Part shown: piece by piece, positions 47,195 through 59,500 of the stretch
Numbering within the stretch: position 1 is the stretch's first letter
Layout of the letters: each line of letters starts with the position of its first letter
Source of the DNA: Certhia americana
Lineage: Eukaryota; Chordata; Aves; Passeriformes; Certhiidae
DNA length: 64,000 nt
Direction: 5' to 3'
NCBI GenBank assembly: GCA_018697195.1
Contig: CM031858.1
Coordinates: 108,128,944 to 108,192,943, forward strand
Made by a program: the position numbers and the translations under genes
Notes under the pieces: model-generated
Database searches by the model: none
Seen by the model: the letters and a program-made list of their open reading frames with translations, nothing else
Told to the model about the DNA's origin: nothing

Positions 47195-50100
47195 GCATGC
47201 CAAGAAAAACAGCATGCAGCTTGCAACCATAGCCAAGCATAACACAATTCCACGCATCTATTGGTATAGGCAATAGATAACTCCTGCAATACAACTTTTA
47301 AGATGGAGAGCTATTTCAAGACTTCTTACTCTATTGTGCCATGATTTTAGCAAGTATGTGCTGCCAGGAAGGCTAATGGAGGTATCATGCACATAAATCC
47401 CTTGATTTTCCTAAATGCCAGCGCTGTCCCCATAAATTATTCAGTCAGTTACACTAATATTTGTGGCATATTTCAGCAAACAAGAAATCCTCATATTGAC
47501 ATGATTAACTAGATTGTATCTTTCATGGATTTGACTATCTCTAATTTTTTGGTCATCTCTAACACCGTTGGTTTGGGGAAATATTCTGTTATAAAAGTAA
47601 CCAATATATGCATAGCACCTTAGTATGGCCCAGTTGCATTCCCTGGGAACTGGAGATTTCAGTCAGTTTGGTGGTGTCCATGAAAATAAACTCTTAAGTC
47701 AGTTAAACAAAATGAACAGTGCAATTTAAATCTAAAGATCAAAAAAGAACAGAGGCCATAGAAGATGCAGATGTCTGATAAAAGGTTGCATCTGCTCAAA
47801 AAGAAAAATCAAAATATCTACTATTCAGAAATAAGTCTCAGATACTCTGGCTTTATGTTTATTCACAGCCCTATTAGGGCAACTTCAGTTTTTTCTTTCT
47901 TTTCCATTGCCTCCCTTTTCAAGGTCCATGAAGACTGAGATTGATTAAGACAATTTATGAAATTAGTGTATACTCATGCTTCAAACACAGATGCTTGGAA
48001 AATGAATGTAATAGAATTTGCAAAAACTGATTCTTTTCTTCTTATCTAAACCTCAACAATTCTAATACTATTTCAAAATTTGTAGCACTGGTTCATATTT
48101 TATGAGTTTGGAGTTATATACAAATAACTTTTAAATAAGCAATGTATCTTGTTGTTGGAGAACACCCTCAGATTCTGAAGGAAAAAAATTGGAGGAGACA
48201 GGAAATAGAGAAAAAGAGGACTAATAAAAAAAAAAAAAACAAGTTTAGAAGGCATCCTAAAACACAGTTCCCTACTTGTTAAAGTTAACATCTGAAATAG
48301 GTGAAAGATATTGCAATCTATATGTTCTTTCCAGAGAAGAAATATTGGTGCTATTTAGAGGGTACCCAAAACTTCAATCAAACTGAAATCTTTTTGTCAG
48401 CTTTTGTTGTTGCTACTGCAGCTTTCACGCTCTTCTTTCAACTGAAGATGTTCATGGGGATTTTTATGCTTTCCATGTGGAACATGGTGGCATGAGCAAA
48501 TAAAAAATCTGAAGTCTTCTTGAGAAAGAGCTCCAAACTTAAAAGTCTGAACAGGCCAATACATGATAGATTATAATTGCTTTTAAGCAGACAGTGTTAT
48601 GGCCTCACATCAAGCAACAGCTAATTACTAAGGGCATGAAAAGGGTGCTCTAGCACTAAGGTATATTAATCACATAGACTAATGTACACATTCCTAGATA
48701 AAAATGATATAACAATAAATTAGATTAATTCCCTTTTCATTGGCTGGTCAGGAAGTCTAGTTCTATGAAACTCTAATATATATTTATCTTCCAGAACATA
48801 ATGCTATTTTACTATTTTGTTACTTATTGCCCTTACTGCATAAAGTCATCCTCCGTTTTAAAATGCCAGACCATAACAGATAATGTGTGATGTTGATAAT
48901 AAAACCAATGAATACAAATAGGGGGTTGAAATTAATCTATTCTAGAAGTGTTACATTTTTGCTGCCCATTTTGGTCATTAATGTTAAGGAAGTAAGAAGT
49001 ATTGAATGAGAATGTCATAACCTTTACCATTGTATAGCAAAAGCAAGACAAAAAATGGTCTTTGATCATCCTGTGGGGGCTGACAGACCTTGGATGATGA
49101 TAAATAACTATGAGACATTTAGAGGTAATTTTTCAAATTCTATCTAATTTAGTATAATCTATAATACATAAGATTTAGAGCTAGTTCAGACTGGTGCTTT
49201 CAATCAAAGACAAAACTTTTAAAGAAAATATTTTAGCTAAACTAGGATCAATGCCCTTTGGGTAGAACAAAGACTGATGAGTAGTTAGCACCTGGGTGAC
49301 CACCCATGGCAGGGCCAGAAGTGGCTATTGTTGGAAACAAGGAATGAATTGTCAGGAGTGACCATGAGCCGTGGCCACCAGAACAAATCCTAGCTACTGT
49401 GTGTGGATGTTCACTGGGGGATTGTCCATCTGAGCACGGAGCTGGCTCAGCAGGTATTTGGTCTTTCCCAAGATGTGTTCAGAGAGCAGGGCAACTACTC
49501 ACTCTTCCAAAAAGGGTAACGTCATGCAGATACTCTGGGAGCAGACCACAGACGCAGTCATTTCTAACAGTGAAGCTCTCTAGAATGGTTACAGCATCTC
49601 ACTTTGCATTTTTCTGATGAGAGTCTAAGGGCTTTGAAAATTCATGGCTTCCACAGCCCAAACAGGCAGAGACCAGAAAACCAGGATCATTTCTGGTCAT
49701 GGTTAAGTATACCAATCATAATAAGTGTAGCATTAGTGATGCTTAAAGGCAAGATTAGTAGTGCTCAGGGAATGGAAATATGAGAGACCAACCCTGTAAG
49801 ATGCTGCAAACATTGGGAAGTGCAGAATAGTTTGCATTTCTCTTGCTTAGGACATTGCAGGATCAGGACTTACCCCTTCCACAGAAAAGGAAGAGAAAAT
49901 ATTACTCCTCAGGGAGACTCCACGTTATGCTCTGCAATGAACCTGTACATGCTGGTCAGATTTGTTCCAGAAACCAATCCAAAATAATTATGTCAGCAAA
50001 GCAGTAGTAGAATAAAGCCAGCTCAAAGCCCAGGTGAACATCCACAGTACTGTTCCACTTGTGCTGAGACCAGTTCTTGTTGACAGTGACTTGAGAGTGC

Positions 50101-51000
50101 TGCAGCACTTCATTAGAGGTTGACAACAAGCTTATAGGTCCTGAAACTGTGCAAAATAAAATCCTGTGGAAAGGTAAGAGAAACTAACTTGGTCCAGAAA
50201 CTTGTGAGAATAGTTACTCCCAATCTGATATTGTTTTGCTATGTGACAGGGATCTGTCTACTCCATCATGAAAGAATTAGAGACTCTTTTTAAATATAGT
50301 TTTAGTGCATTACACTAGCTGAGTTTTAGGATGTGTGCCTCCACTTTATAACTAAGGAATAGCTTTTACAGCTAAGGAATAACTATGGAATAACACCCAC
50401 TCTGAAGTTAAGCCAGTAAACCTCAGTTTTCATGATCCAGGGACAGAGTTCTCTGGGAAGGCATGTACTCTAAAGCTAATTCTGATTTATGTATTTGTCT
50501 TTTATCATTCCCTCTTGCCAAGAAATTTCAAATCATACTATGTAAAGAATACTGGGTAAATGACCCTTTTTGACAGAGAAGGTTAATAAATATTTTTTAA
50601 GTAATGAAAGATAGTGGAAAAAACAGTGAATTAAACTCAGATCTTTCAAAAAACCCTTGATATGTGTATATAAAGAAAAATATTGTGACTGTTCTCTCAA
50701 TATATATGAACCTTGTCACGAAGGTGGAGATAAAAAAAAATTTCCTTTTTAATAACTGCCATTTATAATGCAGAGAGAATTGATTTACTGATTTAAAAGC
50801 ATTCTACCAATCGAGAAGTTCCTGTAATATCTAAATCAATTTCTTTCAAGTCTGTGCAAGTAAAACAAAGCTCTATCAGTTGAACAGCAAAACAACTTTT
50901 CATATTAATCAGTAGGAACTTGATAAATCCCACTGATGTGGAAAATTAGCACCTTTGCATGTTTCCCAGATTTTGATTTCATTTTGGACACTTGGTCATG
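47195..51000. other. Unique A+T-rich sequence, no gene seen
   Basis: Contains an A14 run (48226-48239) and a short direct repeat of CTAAGGAATA near 50350-50380. Open frames are 60-72 codons and unrecognised. Confidence 0.55.
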
Positions 51001-51179
51001 CATTATAAGTGCTGCCTGGCTGGCTGCAACTATTTCAGTTGAAATCCATTATTTCTGGGAGAATTATGTGCCTTGTTAGTGAAATGCGAGCTATTTCCAC
51101 TCCAGCATCTGCACTGCAGTTGATCTATTATTAACACTGAGCTCATTAAAAAAAATGAAAGAATCTGATTTGTGTCTTT

Positions 51180-51530
51180 AGGGTGGGGGCTACTGAGGCT
51201 TCTGCTGAAGCAAATAAGCTGGCTGTGCTGCTTGCAGTTGACACAGCTGTCAGGAAAGCACTGGCTGTCGCTGCACCGTGCAGGGACGCTCAGTTACGAC
51301 AGCCTTGTAGCCATATGTAAACAATACCGGGCCGATGACAGGTTTATGACACTGGAGACAACGTGTGCAGCCGTCAGCCACTGGGTTTTATGGCACAAAA
51401 CAAATGTTTTTCAATGCCTGGGCGTTTGGCACAAAGCCGCCGTAGCAGCAGTGAGAAGGGGAGGATGGGTGGCTACTGAAAGAATTTTCCCTGCCTGGCG
51501 GTGCTGTCCCACACTGCGCTGAGGGAAGGG
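51180..51530. promoter_or_regulatory. CpG-retaining, GC-rich block; candidate enhancer, promoter or noncoding exon
   Basis: I count about 13 CpG between 51,265 and 51,520, in a region where CpG is otherwise rare. Embedded motifs include the forkhead-type TGTAAACAA (51316-51324), two TTTATG[AG]C sites like those of CDX/HOX proteins (GTTTATGACA and TTTTATGGCA), and a nested hairpin GGCTGTCG/CGACAGCC (51263-51304). A 116-codon frame is open on the plus strand across the block but has no recognisable domain, and nothing shows that it is translated. The block is preceded by a splice-acceptor-like TTTGTGTCTTTAG (51169-51181). No repeat family is recognised. Possible explanations are a conserved noncoding element, an unannotated promoter or exon, or a recent insertion. 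Confidence 0.4.
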
Positions 51531-53128
51531 GCTGGTGGGCTCCTTCTCCTCACCCTCAAGGGGGGTTTCTCAGAGGAAGCTGGGTTCCTGTCAGTTGCAT
51601 ATATGGGTTTCTGAAAACACTGAAGGATTTCCCATGTGGAAGGAGAGAACCATCACTCTAGGAGAGGGATGCTCTGGTAGCAAGTGATTTGGGCCATGTC
51701 ATATAGTAGGCACATTGAAGGGAGTTCATATAAAACAGGGAAAGTAAACCAGCTGTATTAGAGTTTAGAAATTGTGACCAAAAAAGTCTTGAATGGGAAG
51801 GTACACAGAGGTCTGAAAGAGAGAGCTGAATAACAATGATGCCTTGGATTGAGTTTCATCCTGTCACGCTTTTGTGTTATCAACCCTGAGCATTGACTGT
51901 TTTCTGATCCAAACCGCATGTTAGAACAGGTAGGGAAAATTAAGTGAAAGAATTTGGAAAAAATTGTCATTTCCTTTAATAAGCTAATATGCATCAGTGA
52001 CTCATCAGCTACATCCTCAAACAGTAACTACATTTTACAAGTCATTGTGCTGTCAAACCCTGGTATTTGTTGTACTTTAGCCTTGGGCACCTCAGCTATC
52101 CAAGCCATGTTAAGGTACAACTTTGTCAGCAATGTAACTTCAAACATGTTCTTCAAAAATTGTTGGCCCTCATAGCTTTTTGTGGCAGAAAGATCCCAGA
52201 ACTAACTGGTTAGTATGTTGTTTGACACCGAGTCACGATAAGTTAATAAGGAGTGTTAGTAAAGGAAATGGTCTGGGACCTGTTCCTGAGCCTTGCAGGT
52301 GGTGTCACTCAGTAGTTAAATTCTGTTCCAGGATGCTTCTTGGATCACATTGACAGCCAAGAGAATGGTCCCTGGCCTATGCTATTCTCTCACCCTAGAC
52401 TGACATTGGCTGGGGAGGTGCTGGTTATCACTGGTCAAAAATATGCATGAGGAGTGCACAAACACAAAATCAAGAGCATCATGGACCAGGGCTTGTAGTT
52501 ACATCCTTATCATACTTAGTACACCAGTGTGGATGCAGCTTTAGCACAGATCATAGTGTCAAACCCATTTTCATTACCTCTTCATTACATAGGACAAAGA
52601 GCTGCTACAGGGTACTGGAGCTTGGCTTTGCATCAAGGCAGTTACCATCCCTTGAATCTCAAGATGCTTCATTCTAAAAGACTTTCCTGATAAATAGGAA
52701 TGATTAACTGCTCACAAAATTAAAATAAACCAAAACAACCCCCCCCAAAAAAACTACAGAAAATGAAGTATCCAGGGAAGGTATTGCAGGTTCCCATCTG
52801 CAAATATTCTGGAAATGTGAAAAATGATCACAAAACCTACAGAGTTAATTATTAGTGAAAATTTTCTCTTTCTTAGAGTGTTGTCTTCCCCACTATAACT
52901 TTTTCCTTCACATTTCTGAAAAGGAGCAATGTTTCTGAATGAAAGGCATAAAAAATTGAAGAAAATTCAGGAAATGTGTTTTCCTTATTTTGACTTTTCA
53001 GGAGTGTGCTGAATTCAGAATGATATTCCCTCTTTTATTTAAAGTATCATCTTCTCCCAGATAAAATCAACTTTCAGCCCATGTTTTTTTGATTAAAAAA
53101 ATTTTTGTTTATGCCTCAGAAGCAAAGG
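51531..53128. other. Unique sequence, no gene seen
   Basis: Short frames only, plus an A-tract next to C8 (52739-52753). No transposon or RNA gene recognised. Confidence 0.55.
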
Positions 53129-53156
53129 AAAAACAAACAAACAAACTTACAAACTT
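53129..53156. repeat. (AAAC)n tetranucleotide repeat
   Basis: Short run of AAAC units with one interruption, read directly. Confidence 0.85.
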
Positions 53157-55957
53157 ATTTAAAAGTAACTTTTTTATCTTGTGAATTATTTTAAAGAGAA
53201 GATGAAATCTGAGTATTTGACTGTAAATAGTTGCAGTGTGAGAATGCAATATTCAGCAAGAAATTCCAATATAAGCAAAATAATTACATTGCTATATAGC
53301 TGGGGGGAAATCAGAAAGAGAATTATCTTGATTTGAGAGTTAAAGATCAGTAATTGTGCTGTATTTTATGCTTAGTAGCATGTCCAGATGACTGGGTAAC
53401 ACATTTGAGAGAATTATTCCATCATACAGCTTTTGGAAGAGCTCCTAGTTATTGCCTTCTATCATCTTCATCATCTAACTTTAATTTTTGAAGTTGTTCA
53501 CATCCGTGTCAATATTGGTATTTTTGTAGTGAGTACTGGAAGTAATGACTGTTTATGACACATCCTACTTACAAAATGCCCCTTTTCCTAACAAGATCAT
53601 AGCATAGTCATCTATAAAAGCTGCATATTCTTGCCATAGAAAGCAGATGCAGCTGGAAAGAGAATTTCAATTTTGAGCAACTATTTTGCTTGTGTGGTGC
53701 ACGGATCCATGGACAGCCTCCAGCCTTCCATAAGTGCTCTGCCTTCTAGCTCTGGGTGTAGTTTTATAGCCACCATAATCTTCACTCTCTAACAAAAAAA
53801 AAGCCATCAGCAAATGCAGATGGATGATGAGATTGATAGTGCTCTTCTATATCCTCCCTCTCTTCCTTCCCCTGAGAGTACTGGAAGAAGGCAGACCACG
53901 CCCACACAATGCATGTGAGAGGTTTGCTCCTGTTTTAACTCCATCTGCTACATGGATGAACTGAGTATCCATGGGCAGTCCTGGTGCTGGATGACATGGA
54001 CAATATGAGGTCAGAGTGATGGGACCTAAATGGTACAATACCTGTAGCATTAGTCACTGATGATTGATAGAAACAACCAAAAAAATGGCAGAGCAAAAGC
54101 ATAAGTAAGGAACTATCAACATCTATCTGAAATCATAGCTGGAAAATTTGTGCCTAAATATATATAAAATATTATATAAGTCCCTTTTACTTTTCTGCTG
54201 CCTATATGTTGACATTATCCATGATCTTAAGCCTTTTTCTCATATGTCTTATGCTGGTGGATTTGTTCACAGCAGCACCGTTTCTGTCATATCACTTTTT
54301 ATACCCTAAGCTGAAATTTCCAGTCATGTCTTTATCATTTCATATAAATATCTTTGTCATGTATTTGTGGTTTTGCATCCACCTTAGATCTGCCTCACCA
54401 AGGAAAACTGTAGTCCTTTTCAATGGAGAGGGAGGTGACCAACGCCTCTTTTCACTGGAATGCAAAACATCGGCTGTGCCAGTGAAACCTGCCATTTATT
54501 TTGGAAAGAAAAAATGGAGAAATGCAATTAGTTAGGCAGTATATACAGCCTCTTGGTGGGTCACCTGTAAGGTTACAAGAGCAGAAGCAATCCAACACTT
54601 TCAGGAGAACTCAGCACATTTCCCGTTAACCTGCAGCAGGCACTGCTGTAGCTGTCAGTGTTCCTGTCTTCTTCCTGGTTGTGGTTCAGAGCCCATCCAA
54701 ATGTTAAGTTTTGAAATTTGGTACATGCCCAGCAGTATCTCAAAGAAATTTCTGACACAAAAGGAGTACTCTGGGGCAAAACATTTTCATATTAGCCATA
54801 TTTCAGCAAAATGGAAGAGAGTACAGAGGAGATATGGGTGGGCATGAAAGGAGTAGAAGACACATGGCTTCATACAACCCCAGGATGAGCTAAGCTTCCT
54901 AATCTCAAGAAGACTGATTGTGCTGCCTGTCTCCAACATGGAAGGTTTGGATCAGGGAAATGAATGCAAGCTTAAAAATTCTAGGAAGCCAGTGGTTTGA
55001 TATCTCCCTTTCTAATCTTCTCACAGCATATGGGGAAGGTAAGAAAACATTTGCACCTCTTTTAAAAGAGGAAAAGAAGCTCTTGAACTTCCAGAAATCA
55101 AAGTTAGCATGAGTTTTATGTCTTTTATATAGCATGAAGATGATTTTAATGATGGGGCCAACAAACACTAAACAGCCTTCTCCAGTGTGATGAAAATCTA
55201 TACAGTTCACTGAAGACAATCAAGAGTTTAGCAAAAGCCAGCCCCAACTCATGAACCTTTAGTGAATCCTTAATTCTAGCAATTTCCCTCGCTTGGCACT
55301 GGCTTGATACTGGGGATGAGAAATATTTCTGCAGTTGCAGGTTTGTGTTCCACCTCACTGGCAACTGGCTATTTCTTCTACCAAATTGACAGAGAGACTT
55401 CCAGCTCCCTCAGGATGAAAGCCTATTTTTTTATGCCTTAAGGAATGTGAGAATATAAACCCATGATTCTCAAGACAGCCTATCTAATTTATAGCCTTAT
55501 CTTACTTACAGATATGGCTTCCTTCATATATAGTAACAGGAGCTTTTATGCAATCATAGTGAGAAACTATATACAATTCATATTACATTTTTATTCTTAT
55601 CTATCCACGTCTGATTTTAAAAAATTGCTTCCCCAGAAAGAAAGGTTTTGCAAATTTTTTGTTAGCCATATATAGAATATTGTCTTTTCCTATGTAAACA
55701 TCGTATGTCTTTTAAATAAGATATGCTGTCAATTCAGTCGTATTATTGCTAAGTTCTTGAAATATAAAAAACCTTTCTAATAGGAAGAAGAAGCATCTTG
55801 AAATGAATTAAAGCTGAGAAGTCCAAAGTATTTGCAGTAATCTGCCAGATTTCCTCTAAGAGGTTTGATAGCTGAAGGTTATGAAATCAACAGTGCAGAC
55901 AAGGAGATTTTCACCATGGCCTGGCTTGCAATTTACACTTCTGAAAAAGCAATATCC
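53157..55957. other. Unique sequence, no gene seen
   Basis: Frames up to 109 codons (54206-54535). The first half of that product is hydrophobic, but there is no family match and no supporting signals. Nothing else to call. Confidence 0.5.
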
Positions 55958-55977
55958 TTTTTTTTTTTTTTTTTTTT
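55958..55977. repeat. T20 homopolymer
   Basis: 20 consecutive T immediately to the left of the direct repeat that bounds the candidate retroinsertion at 55987-56370. Confidence 0.95.
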
Positions 55978-55986
55978 GATTCCTTT

Positions 55987-56370
55987 TAATCAGCATGTCT
56001 CATTTCCCTTCATGGCTGGCACATCTGTAGGAATTTTCATTCAAATGTGCTAAAAGTAACATGACCTCCTAACAAGCCTCTACACACAGACATAGACACA
56101 GACACACATTCAATTCTCTGGAAGAAGTCAACAGTCTCAAAATAATTTGTTCTCTACTTGGAAATAGACTGGCTTTCTGACTTAAGCATGATGATACAGA
56201 TCATTTCTGACTATTGACACAGTTACTTGCTAGTGCATTGGTTAAAGCAGCAAGATTTAAATATCATTATTTTATATCAGCAAGCTGAAAGCCACAGTTT
56301 AAATAGCTGATTGTTACCTCGTTTTGCATAAACTTTTTTTGAAAAGAAAAAAAAAAAAAAAAAAAAGAAG
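55987..56370 (+). mobile_element. Candidate poly(A)-tailed retroinsertion of unknown source
   Basis: TTGATTCCTTT occurs at 55976-55986 and again at 56371-56381, as an 11-bp perfect direct repeat. Between the copies lie about 360 bp ending in an A20 run (56347-56366) and GAAG. A polyadenylation-signal variant, CATAAA (near 56327), precedes the A-run by about 15-20 bp. This is the layout of a 5'-truncated retrocopied RNA with target-site duplication. I do not recognise the body, which has no open frame of note and contains a CA-rich stretch (56083-56110). Against it: T-rich repeats can match by chance, and poly(A) retrocopies are rare in birds because CR1 recognises its own 3' end. Confidence 0.35.
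56347..56366. repeat. A20 homopolymer
   Basis: 20 consecutive A. It is the proposed tail of the candidate retroinsertion. Confidence 0.95.
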
Positions 56371-56550
56371 TTGATTCCTTTAGCTATCATACATTGTAAC
56401 TTACATCCTTCTTTAAGCAAGTGATACAGAGCAGGCCTCAGACCTTCTCCTGGTGTCAGAGGAAGACTGGACAATTAATATGTGACCACACTTGTGATGC
56501 ATGGGCAGTAGAGAATCTCTGTGAATTCCTTCAGTCCCTATTCTGTGCAC

Positions 56551-56564
56551 CCACCTGGTGGCAG
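56551..56564 (+). promoter_or_regulatory. Candidate CTCF-like site
   Basis: CCACCTGGTGGCAG matches the core CTCF consensus (CCASYAGRKGGCRS) at all but one position (T where A is expected). A single sequence match is weak evidence of binding. Confidence 0.3.
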
Positions 56565-59500
56565 CATCCCTAGGAAAACAAAGTTCTTGGACAAGGTTTC
56601 TGCTGGCAGAGTGTTTCATCCACTTTCCATGATGCTCCTGAGAAATCAGTAGGAGACAGGACAAAAAGAGGCTGTTAGCCAGTGGAGCTGTCTTGGCAGG
56701 CTGCACAAACCCTGTGGATCACAAGCTGAACCCTCCTGACTTAAACAATGAAACTATAGATAATGTTTATTCTTATTGTCTGTCCTCTGTTATGTTCTAT
56801 GATATATGCCCACACCTCACTGCTTAATTACCAAGTGCTAGATCCTCTCTTATAATTTGGATCAAGCTGCATATGGGTATCAATTAAGCATTTAGCATAC
56901 ACATAAAGAAAGAAAAAAAAATACCTAAAATGTGCTGAGAACAGTTTTTCAAATGGGGGAAAAGAGCCTTACATTAAAACCAGCTGACTTTTTAAAGAAG
57001 AGAACAATATCTACCAGTGAATTGAACAGCAGTCGTTCTTTCTGGTCACGATCTCACTAAGCTTTCAGAAGTGGTAGTAGATCTCCTCCTCCTCCCCTCC
57101 CCTACTTTTTGAAAGCTCTGAGAGGAATATCAGCCTCTCTGCTTTTTCAACTCCCAGCTGGTTTCTCAGGTTTGAATTAAATAGTCCACTGAATGGAACT
57201 AAGAGAATGCAGTGAAATGAAAGAAATCATCCTCTGTCCTGAAAGATGCTAGTGCTGTCAAAAGCCAGTTTAGCACTTCAGCACACTCTGGTTCCAGGTT
57301 CTTGACTGTACAAGCCATGTGTATAATGTTTGGACTGTTTTTGACAGCAAGTTGAGATTTCTGCAGGGTTTTATTTCCTGTAGATATTATCAGCTGAGAC
57401 ACTGTCATTTCTTGCCATGTTTTCACAGTTCATTGTACATAGCCCTGCTTTTAACACAGGCAAAGCTAAACTTTCAAAAATATGAATTTAATTTTACATT
57501 GCTTCTCTTCTTTTCCAAAGCTGCCCTTCAAACTGTTGACACTTTTTAAATAAAAAGACCAGCATCCAAGTTGGAACTGCAGGGGACTGTAAAGCTGAGA
57601 CACACAAAAAAGCTGCAGGCACACAGTTTGCATCTGAAAGCAAGACTGGTTGCATCTGTAGGCTGCTTTTCCTCACTTAATTAATGCCTTCGCTGGCAGG
57701 ACTAAGTAACTTGTGTACAGCTCCATGATAAAGTATCTATGTAATGCTGGATGGCTGTTAGAAAATCAGTATGATCTCTTACCACGTTTTGCAGATTTAG
57801 TGACTTTAGTCCCTGCACACTGCAGATAGGCAGTAAATATGCCCTCAGTCTGCTGCCAAGCATCTGTATAGACTTAAACATCTGTAGAGCAGGAGCTTAA
57901 ATGGGTTGTCTAATATCAACAGCAGGCTACATAATTACCCTTTATTTACTTGTAACGAATCAGTTACTACAAAGAGTTGTGTTTTCTCCTCTGAAAAAAT
58001 GCTGCATCAATTAAATTGGAAACTGCACTTGTATTAATTCTGTCAATGAGCAGTATAATTTCAAAGTGGACAGGGTGAGTATAAGGGCACAGAAAATAGA
58101 TTTTTTTTCTTTTGAAAGGTTGGCAGTAGTACACCAAATCTTTGCAGTAATTCCAAAGAGTTATTGATTTTTGGATCCAAAAAGAACCTTTGCTTTCATT
58201 TGGCTTGACCTCTCATACAACAGAGGGTTTTGCGCAGCAAATTCTCCAATAAACCCCCTAGCTTTTTTACTCTGTTTTTTAAAGACCTTTAAAAAGATTC
58301 CTGAAAAACTGCAATCTGCAAGTTCAACTCACGCTATAAAATAGATTTGAACAGAGTGAATTTCGTACTTCTGGTGCAGATTTATCTGAGTCCCACATTT
58401 AGGGTCTGCCATATTTTCACACATCTTCTGACCTTTATTCCGTCAATCAGAAGAATACTTTCCCTTTCCATTAGCACTAAAGAAGCAGTCCCACATTTAA
58501 GACTCATTTATTCTTGGGCAAAGTATATGAGAAGTGCCAGGTGAGGCATATAACATCCAGACTAGGGCTCTGGAGTGATTTAGATTGATCCAACAATCCA
58601 TGTTTGTGTTAGAAAAGAGAACAAAGGAGAATTAGAAAATGTGACTAATGCACTGTAACACTGACACTCACCTGAACACAGAGAGGACATGAAGCAATAG
58701 CTCTAAGGGACAAAATGTCTTGCATATCATTCTGTTAGAATATATGACTTTTCCCTCCTTTGTTTAGATTGGACCTTCCAACTCTGTGCCTACCCTTGCC
58801 TTCAAGTAGGAAGAGGACCTGGAGATATTTTGTGTCAAGGTATGTCTACCCTGCCTTCATTCACATCTGGATTTTTTTAAACTGAGGAAATGAGAAGCTT
58901 TATGAAGCCAAATTAACCAATGAAATATTATTCACGGGCTCCTTCACCCATCTGCTCAGCTCAGAAATGATCTTATTTCCCCATGAAATATTAAAGTTTG
59001 GAGTGACTGAACTTGGCAGGAGGGTCCACTCTAATGGGGTGGGATCCTGCTGCAACCTGTCCTACCCTAAGGGACTCCAGGGTGGTGCCGAGGGTGCTGC
59101 ACCACCTGGGGCTTGCCTGAGCTTTCCCATTGCTGAAAAAAACCAAAAAGAATACCTGTAGTCATAAGTGTTTTTCTTTTATCACTTTGACATGTATTCC
59201 CAATGGTGTTCCAACAAGCAGCTAGAAACACTAACAATAGATAAAAAAATCCTACACTGGCACTCTGAAGGTGCTTTTAGGTCTAATACTGAAAAAAGTA
59301 TTTTTTCGCTCATTACAGAAGATTATATTATGTATATTATGACTCTCTAGAATATCCTACTGTCCAAGGACTTTTGACAATGATTGAAAGGATTATCAGA
59401 CAAAATAGCTTTGTATTTAAATCTTACCTTTCAAGTAATTTGGTTGTGTCAACTGAACTCATGTTGAGGCAGACAACTTCTTCAACAGGATATACAGGAC

